A stretch of DNA of 64,000 nucleotides from Cherax quadricarinatus (lineage: Eukaryota; Arthropoda; Malacostraca; Decapoda; Parastacidae), in NCBI RefSeq assembly GCF_038502225.1, contig NC_091357.1:9783639-9847638 (forward strand), in the 5' to 3' direction. Each line of letters starts with the position of its first letter. The first letter of the stretch is position 1. Both the position numbers and the translations under genes were made by a program. Below are positions 59,661 through 64,000 of this stretch, piece after piece. The notes under the pieces were generated by a model. It worked only from the letters and a program-made list of their open reading frames with translations. It searched no databases and had not been told where the DNA came from.

Positions 59661-59985
59661 TGTCAGTAAGGGATGGATCTATTAGCAGCTGAGGTGTATG
59701 CATATAGCCGGGTATATTTATGGCCAACATATCAAGTATACAAAATATTAAGTGAGGAATGCAGGTTAATGTTGAAACTAATAACAAACAGATCACAGAG
59801 AGTGATAATAAATTAAACACTATTTAGTATGTGTGTATTAAAGCAAAGGTGGCTGGCTCCATTTATCTTTCTCATCCTCGTAGCATAGTCAAAAACACAT
59901 GACATTGTGTCATATTTTATTGATGATACCAAATCTGCCATGAAAGTTACCTCGGTAAGAAGGCACGGGAAACTGCGATTATATT

Positions 59986-60173
59986 GTTAAATAAAAGACA
60001 CATGTGCAACTAAAGCGACATTTTTATTGTGGTAACGTTTCGCTCTCGAGGAACTTTGTTAAGCCCTAACCGTTTGACTTTTCCTGGAGAGCGAAACGTT
60101 GCCACAATAAAAATGTTACATTAGTACCACATGTGTCCTTTTACTTAACATATTGTCGGTAATTTTACCAACA
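59986..60173. mobile_element. 188-bp hammerhead-like fold-back with 10-bp TSD
   Basis: CGATTATATT flanks both sides (59976-59985, 60174-60183). Inverted arms carry 'acatgtgcaactaaagcgac'/complement and GCGAAACGTT blocks. The right end is the terminal hairpin GTCGGTAATTTTACCAAC. Confidence 0.7.
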
Positions 60174-60183
60174 CGATTATATT

Positions 60184-60917
60184 CTATATAGGGCCGAGGA
60201 AAATAACTAGAAACTCAGTGGTGACAGATTCTAAATACGATACGAATATAAACAAAGGACTCAGAACGTATCCAGGGCGCAAGAGACATTCAGATCATTT
60301 AATAGAATATAAATAAAATATCTAAAAATATAACGTAAACAATGTCATTTAAATGATAAGGTGGACTATGAAAATTTTAAAAACCAAACATGTCACACTG
60401 GTGACGGTAATTTTATAATAACTTGTGCTCTCTCATTCAAAACAATGTTCCGTGCTCGCATCTCTCAAGGGAAACAAGGCATCTGAGCTAGTAAATATAC
60501 AGAGAGCTTATCCTGCTCACGCAGAATCAGCACAGAATCCACGCTATTGCAAAATTATCCTAGTAGTATAGAATTCGCATCACTAAGGTCACCTTACAGA
60601 AGTCAGACTGTATTCTCTTTAATGGAGAGAGGAGAAATATTTTCAGATCTAAACATGAAAATATCCGAAAGTCAGGTTCATAACCTACTCACTAAAATAA
60701 CTATTTACTCGATGAAACGAGAGAAAGACGAATAGATCAGGTGGTCCATCTGGGAATCAGCTCCACTTTATACTAGGTTTACTGTTCTTTTACAAAAACG
60801 CTCCTCTCAACTCGGGTCACTCATTCCTCGTATCAACAATTAAATACACACAACACTAAGTTCATTTCACTAACTCCCAAACCTTAATAATACCTGGCCC
60901 ATTTCAGGTCCACTCAC
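60184..60917. other. Unassigned sequence
   Basis: No gene or known repeat recognised. Confidence 0.35.
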
Positions 60918-60962
60918 CTTACTGTAATGTTTCATCCAGTCTATTCTGCCTTCCAAGTCTGT
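60918..60962 (-). CDS. Possible 45-bp exon upstream of the PKD exon
   Basis: Minus strand: possible acceptor CATTGTACCAG, then 15 codons TDLEGRIDWMKHYSK, then donor AAG|GTGAGTGG (GT at 60917-60916). Phase 0, so it could join 58987 to give a tryptophan-to-HVY spacing plausible for a PKD repeat. The acceptor is weak and the family FGDG is absent. Confidence 0.25.
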
Positions 60963-61174
60963 CTGGTACAATGAGTGATACGCTTAACGGTATCATTAAT
61001 CGTGTGGTAGTTGAACCGTCTTTCTGTTGTTTGTATATCTTACTCCCTTTAAAATAATTTTTATTTGCTTGCTTCGTCCTAAATTAATCTAGGTATCCAA
61101 GTTTAGAAAGTTGATCCAGGAAACTTTGGCTGAAAATCCTAAGCTCCCATAAGAAATTTAGAAACAGTTCTCTT
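60963..61174. other. Unassigned sequence
   Basis: Nothing recognised. Confidence 0.3.
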
Positions 61175-61317
61175 TTTAACTGTGAGAAAATACACAAATA
61201 TCCTGGACACAGGAGAAAGGAGTTTACGGCGACGTTTCGGTCCGACCTGGACCATTTACAAAGCCACACAGTGTGACTTTGTAAATGGTCCAAGTCGGAC
61301 CGAAACATATTCATAAG
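61175..61317. mobile_element. GGTCC-family fold-back, first part
   Basis: 'gacgtttcggtccgacctgg' and 'ccaagtcggaccgaaacata' are inverted around CACACAGTGTG. The family continues after the SINE at 61561-61655, ending in its tail 'ccccagtcatggcattgtgc'. Confidence 0.65.
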
Positions 61318-61560
61318 AAACCATACCACGGGTGGGGTTTGAACCCGCGGTCAGTCTCAAAACTCCAGATCGTCGCGTTAGCCACTGGGCCAGCTAGCTT
61401 CAATAAGATTCATTCAACTAGGTATATTTCTACACCATAGGAAGGTTAGCATATGAACCAGTGGCTAACGCAACAGTCTGGAGTTTTGAGACTCTCTGAC
61501 CGCGGGTTCAAATCCCACCCGTGGTATGGTTTGTTTGCAATCGTGTCATTACGACTTCGT
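61318..61560 (+). mobile_element. Fold-back tRNA-derived SINE (copy C) with 16-bp TSD
   Basis: GAAACATATTCATAAG flanks it exactly (61302-61317, 61561-61576). An antisense tRNA half (61320-61390) and a sense half (61460-61530; GTGGCTAACGCAACAG, then GCGGGTTCAAATCCC) are separated by a loop of about 70 bases. It has the usual tail GCAATCGTGTCATTACGA. The arms carry paired differences from copies A and B (CACGGGTGGGG with CCCACCCGTGG). Confidence 0.8.
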
Positions 61561-61655
61561 GAAACATATTCATAAGCTTCTCTCTCCTACGTGCGGGTTA
61601 TCTGTGTATTTCCCCAGTCATGGCATTGTGCCTTTTTGCTCTTTGTGATAGAATA
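61561..61655 (+). mobile_element. GGTCC-family element, tail
   Basis: 'ttctctctcctacgtgcggg' and 'ggcattgtgcctttttgctc' match the inverted tail at 58575-58620. Confidence 0.55.
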
Positions 61656-61891
61656 GTGGCTAAAATATCGAATGTTGTTAGTAATATTTATTGCCTTCTT
61701 GTACACTAAATAGAAACTTTGGTTTCTAACTGATGACCCAAACATCAAGGAAAGCTCGTTTTATTATTCTTATACAACTTTTAATTTCACAGAAAGTACA
61801 TGTTGGTTTAACTTTTCAAAAAAATGTGTCAAAGTTAGCTCATTCCTGTTCCTCAACCGTGAATATATTATCAACATATCTGTATCAGATA
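61656..61891. other. Unassigned sequence
   Basis: Nothing recognised. Confidence 0.3.
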
Positions 61892-62090
61892 CACAACATA
61901 TGTTGTGTATCTTTATACATATATGCTTCTAAACTGTTGTATCCTGAGCACCTCTGCAAAAGCAGTGATAATGTGTGAGTGTGGTGAAAGTGTTGAATGA
62001 TGATGAAAGTATTTTCTTTTTGGGGATTTTCTTTCTTTTTTGGGTCACCCTGCCTCGGTGGGAGACGACCGACTTGTTGAAAAAAAAAAA
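61892..62090 (+). mobile_element. RTE-like 3' UTR insertion, A-tailed, 14-bp TSD
   Basis: ATCTGTATCAGATA flanks it (61878-61891, 62091-62104). It contains only the last 190 bases or so of the RTE-like 3' UTR, with the core 'gggtcaccctgcctcggtgg' and a run of 12 A in place of (TA)n. A small inverted piece (ACACAACATATGTTGTGT) sits at its 5' end. Confidence 0.8.
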
Positions 62091-62433
62091 ATCTGTATCA
62101 GATAGACGATCAACAAAAAAGAGACAGCCCACCATTTTAGTGATACTTTTCTTCACCAAGGTATCGCAGATAACAGTAAAAAATATAAGCGAGTTTACTT
62201 TTTGCCTACCCTAATATACGTAGTAACTGTCTTAAACTACACAATGCCCCTCACTACAGACACACCGAGTGTGTACCTTCATTTGGTATGAAAAATGGGG
62301 TAGGTCACAATTTCGATGCTAGAATAAGTAAACAGAAAACATCAGCGAGATATAATAAAAAAAATTAAGTGTACATTTTACATGTAAAAACCTGGAATCA
62401 CACTATTAAGTGGGCTCCAGTAATTATCATCTA

Positions 62434-62634
62434 GATAAATTAGACACATGTGCAACTCTTGGGTATCTTTATTGAGGAAACGTTTCGCCACACAGTGGCT
62501 TCATCAGTCCATACAAAGGAGAATCTTGAAGAACAGGAGGAGAACGAGGTAATCAGTTTCCTCAATAAAGATACCCAAGAGTTGCACATGTGTCTAATTT
62601 ATCAACATGTCGGTTCTCTGAACCATTCATCTAC
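62434..62634. mobile_element. 201-bp hammerhead-like fold-back with 12-bp TSD
   Basis: AATTATCATCTA flanks it (62422-62433, 62635-62646). Inverted arms carry ACATGTGCAACTCTTGGGTA and its complement. The left arm has the full minus unit CTGATGA-A-GCCAC-TGT-GTGGC-GAAAC (62472-62505), where CTGATGA is the canonical hammerhead strand. The right end is the terminal hairpin CGGTTCTCTGAACC. Confidence 0.75.
62472..62512 (-). ncRNA. Hammerhead-like unit with canonical CTGATGA
   Basis: TATGGA before CTGATGA can pair with TCC and ATA downstream (bulged) as stem I. Stem II is GCCAC/GTGGC. GAAACGTTT completes the core. As in the other units there is one extra A before stem II. Confidence 0.45.
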
Positions 62635-62657
62635 AATTATCATCTACAGTGACGGTC

Positions 62658-62849
62658 CAGGAGTCCCCAACTTGCCGCCTAGGAGTAGCATGTAGCCCTT
62701 CTATGAAATGGATGCGGCCTTCACATGAAATTACGAATTCACATTTATATAGATTCCACACTGCACAGTGTCAACAAAACCGTGCGGCTCTCATCGCTCA
62801 TTTGACCATCAAATGTGGCCCACTTGTGTGCGAAAGCTGAGGACCACTG
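62658..62849. mobile_element. hAT-like non-autonomous element
   Basis: Ends CAGGAGTCCCCAAC and CTGAGGACCACTG are imperfect inverted repeats of hAT style. No target duplication is readable. Confidence 0.4.
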
Positions 62850-63285
62850 AGTCCTACACTGTTAATGACTTCAATGAAAGGACAACCACTGAAGCAGCTT
62901 TGATTAACCAACATTCAAACTAATGAAGCTCACACTAGACATATTTTACCACCGAGTTTGAAAATAATTTCCCACACCAACGGGTCGACACATCCTACAG
63001 AAGGACATCTTCACAACATGGAACACCTAACGAGCTTCACTGGACAAGTATAACATGTCACTTTATTATGTTCTTGTGTCGGCTGAAGAAGATCTAAGAA
63101 AGAATTAAAAATATATTAACAACTATTCTCCCGCCTTTGTCTCCAAGTGAGTTACCTCCCTTAATTGCAAAGTGTTCGTTATATCGTAGTGTTCCAACAT
63201 CCCTCGTAACGCAGCTCAGTTCACGCCACCACAATAAATAAACCTATTTCCTTCTTCGTCTCACAGGTCCTAAATACAGCCAAGA
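62850..63285. other. Unassigned sequence
   Basis: Nothing recognised. Confidence 0.35.
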
Positions 63286-63289
63286 ACTC

Positions 63290-63568
63290 TGAGTGCATCC
63301 ACACACCCCTTGTATACCCACACACCCTGTGTACTCTCACACACCTCGTGTATACCCAGACCCTGCGTATACTCATAAACTCCATATACATCCATACATC
63401 CTGTGTACTCCCACACACTCCGTGTATACCCACACGCTCCATGTACACTCACACACTCTGGGTACAACCACACACCCAGTGTACACCCACACACCCTGTA
63501 TACACATACACCCACATCCTATATGCACCCAAACATCACGTGTACGCCCACACACCCCTGTGTACACT
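63290..63568. repeat. Degenerate CACACACCCTGTGTACTCY minisatellite
   Basis: About 13 copies of a 19-21-base unit. Frames are open on both strands and low-complexity. Confidence 0.85.
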
Positions 63569-63904
63569 TGCACTAGAGTACAGATTAAGCTGTCAGCAGG
63601 CCATTCCATCACTTCCTAATGCCACGTCGTGAGATTATTATGTGCAATTACAATGGTATATTAGAAGTCTGTATTCCTGCCAGCGTGTTCGCCCGAGAAT
63701 AAATCACTTATAATGATTGTAAATGAACTTTCATCGCAATATAGAAGAGATGGTTATATCCACGCTTCATGTGTGAAGGTGATGAGATATATTTTTTCGT
63801 AATTGTCTTCCCTTGGAGGCTTTAATGAGAAATTAACACGATAAGTCGGCAGGATTTGGGCTCAGTTTCTACTACGTTTTATTTACTTCTAATTAACTAC
63901 AGGT
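63569..63904. other. Unassigned sequence
   Basis: Nothing recognised. Confidence 0.35.
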
Positions 63905-63924
63905 AAGCTACAGGTATGTAGATA

Positions 63925-64000
63925 AATGGTTCAGAGAACCGAAAAGTTGATAAATTAGACACATGTGCAACACTCGGGTATCTTTATTGAGTAGCGTTTT
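63925..64000 (-). mobile_element. Hammerhead-like element tail, cut by window end
   Basis: Terminal hairpin GGTTCAGAGAACC, then 'acacatgtgcaacactcggg' and 'tatctttattgag', the same family as 62434-62634. The ribozyme-like part would lie past the window. Confidence 0.65.

Overview
The window looks like intronic, TE-packed DNA from an arthropod, most likely a decapod crustacean. I infer this from the very long (TA)n, (GA)n and (AC)n tracts, RTE-like and CR1/Jockey-like non-LTR retrotransposons, a Penelope-like element (PLE), tRNA-derived SINEs, and repeat families with (ATT)n tails. No bacterial, phage, plasmid or CRISPR feature is visible. No complete host gene is visible either.

Host coding signal is limited to short exon-sized pieces. 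On the minus strand two stretches have clean AG/GT borders and read as parts of PKD (polycystic kidney disease) repeats: 58868-58987 (end of a repeat) and 1262-1388 (start of the next repeat). Both are phase 0 where they would meet, so they could be consecutive exons of a polycystin-like gene separated by an intron of about 57.5 kb that fills most of this window. A 45-bp candidate exon (60918-60962) lies just upstream. A signal-peptide-like first exon (31352-31405) and a CpG-rich first-exon candidate (31958-32110) on the same strand could mark an internal promoter or a nested gene.

Layout: 1-590 RTE 3' ends around (TA)n; 1.3 kb PKD exon; 2-9 kb tandem repeats, purine tracts and short hammerhead-like elements; 10.4 kb CR1-like 3' end; 11.2-11.7 kb a 470-bp fold-back element; 14.6-15.3 kb a 25-bp minisatellite; 16.1-18.3 kb a decayed EN-RT element; 23.3 kb a fold-back tRNA SINE; 28.3-31.2 kb an RTE copy, several TA tracts and a MITE; 37-40.3 kb an RT relic and a second RTE copy cut by a hAT-like end; 43.6-44.5 kb a CR1-like copy; 45.6 kb a 20-bp minisatellite; 46.6-48.2 kb an LTR-element relic; 48.8 kb a 24-bp satellite; 49.1-53 kb a nest of fold-back elements, a split SINE and a CR1-like RT; 53.4-58.5 kb a CR1-like RT interrupted by a fold-back SINE and by a head-to-head PLE pair; 59-64 kb more fold-back elements, a SINE and hAT-like sequence.

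The main observation is that eight separate insertions with target-site duplications (10-16 bp) are inverted dimers. They belong to three classes: the PLE itself, short elements carrying a hammerhead-ribozyme-like hairpin, and tRNA-derived SINEs. The PLE and the short elements share the same ribozyme-like hairpin and a terminal hairpin with compensating base changes, which suggests one mobilising machinery (PLE RT plus GIY-YIG endonuclease). This is inference from reading the sequence; no search or folding program was run.
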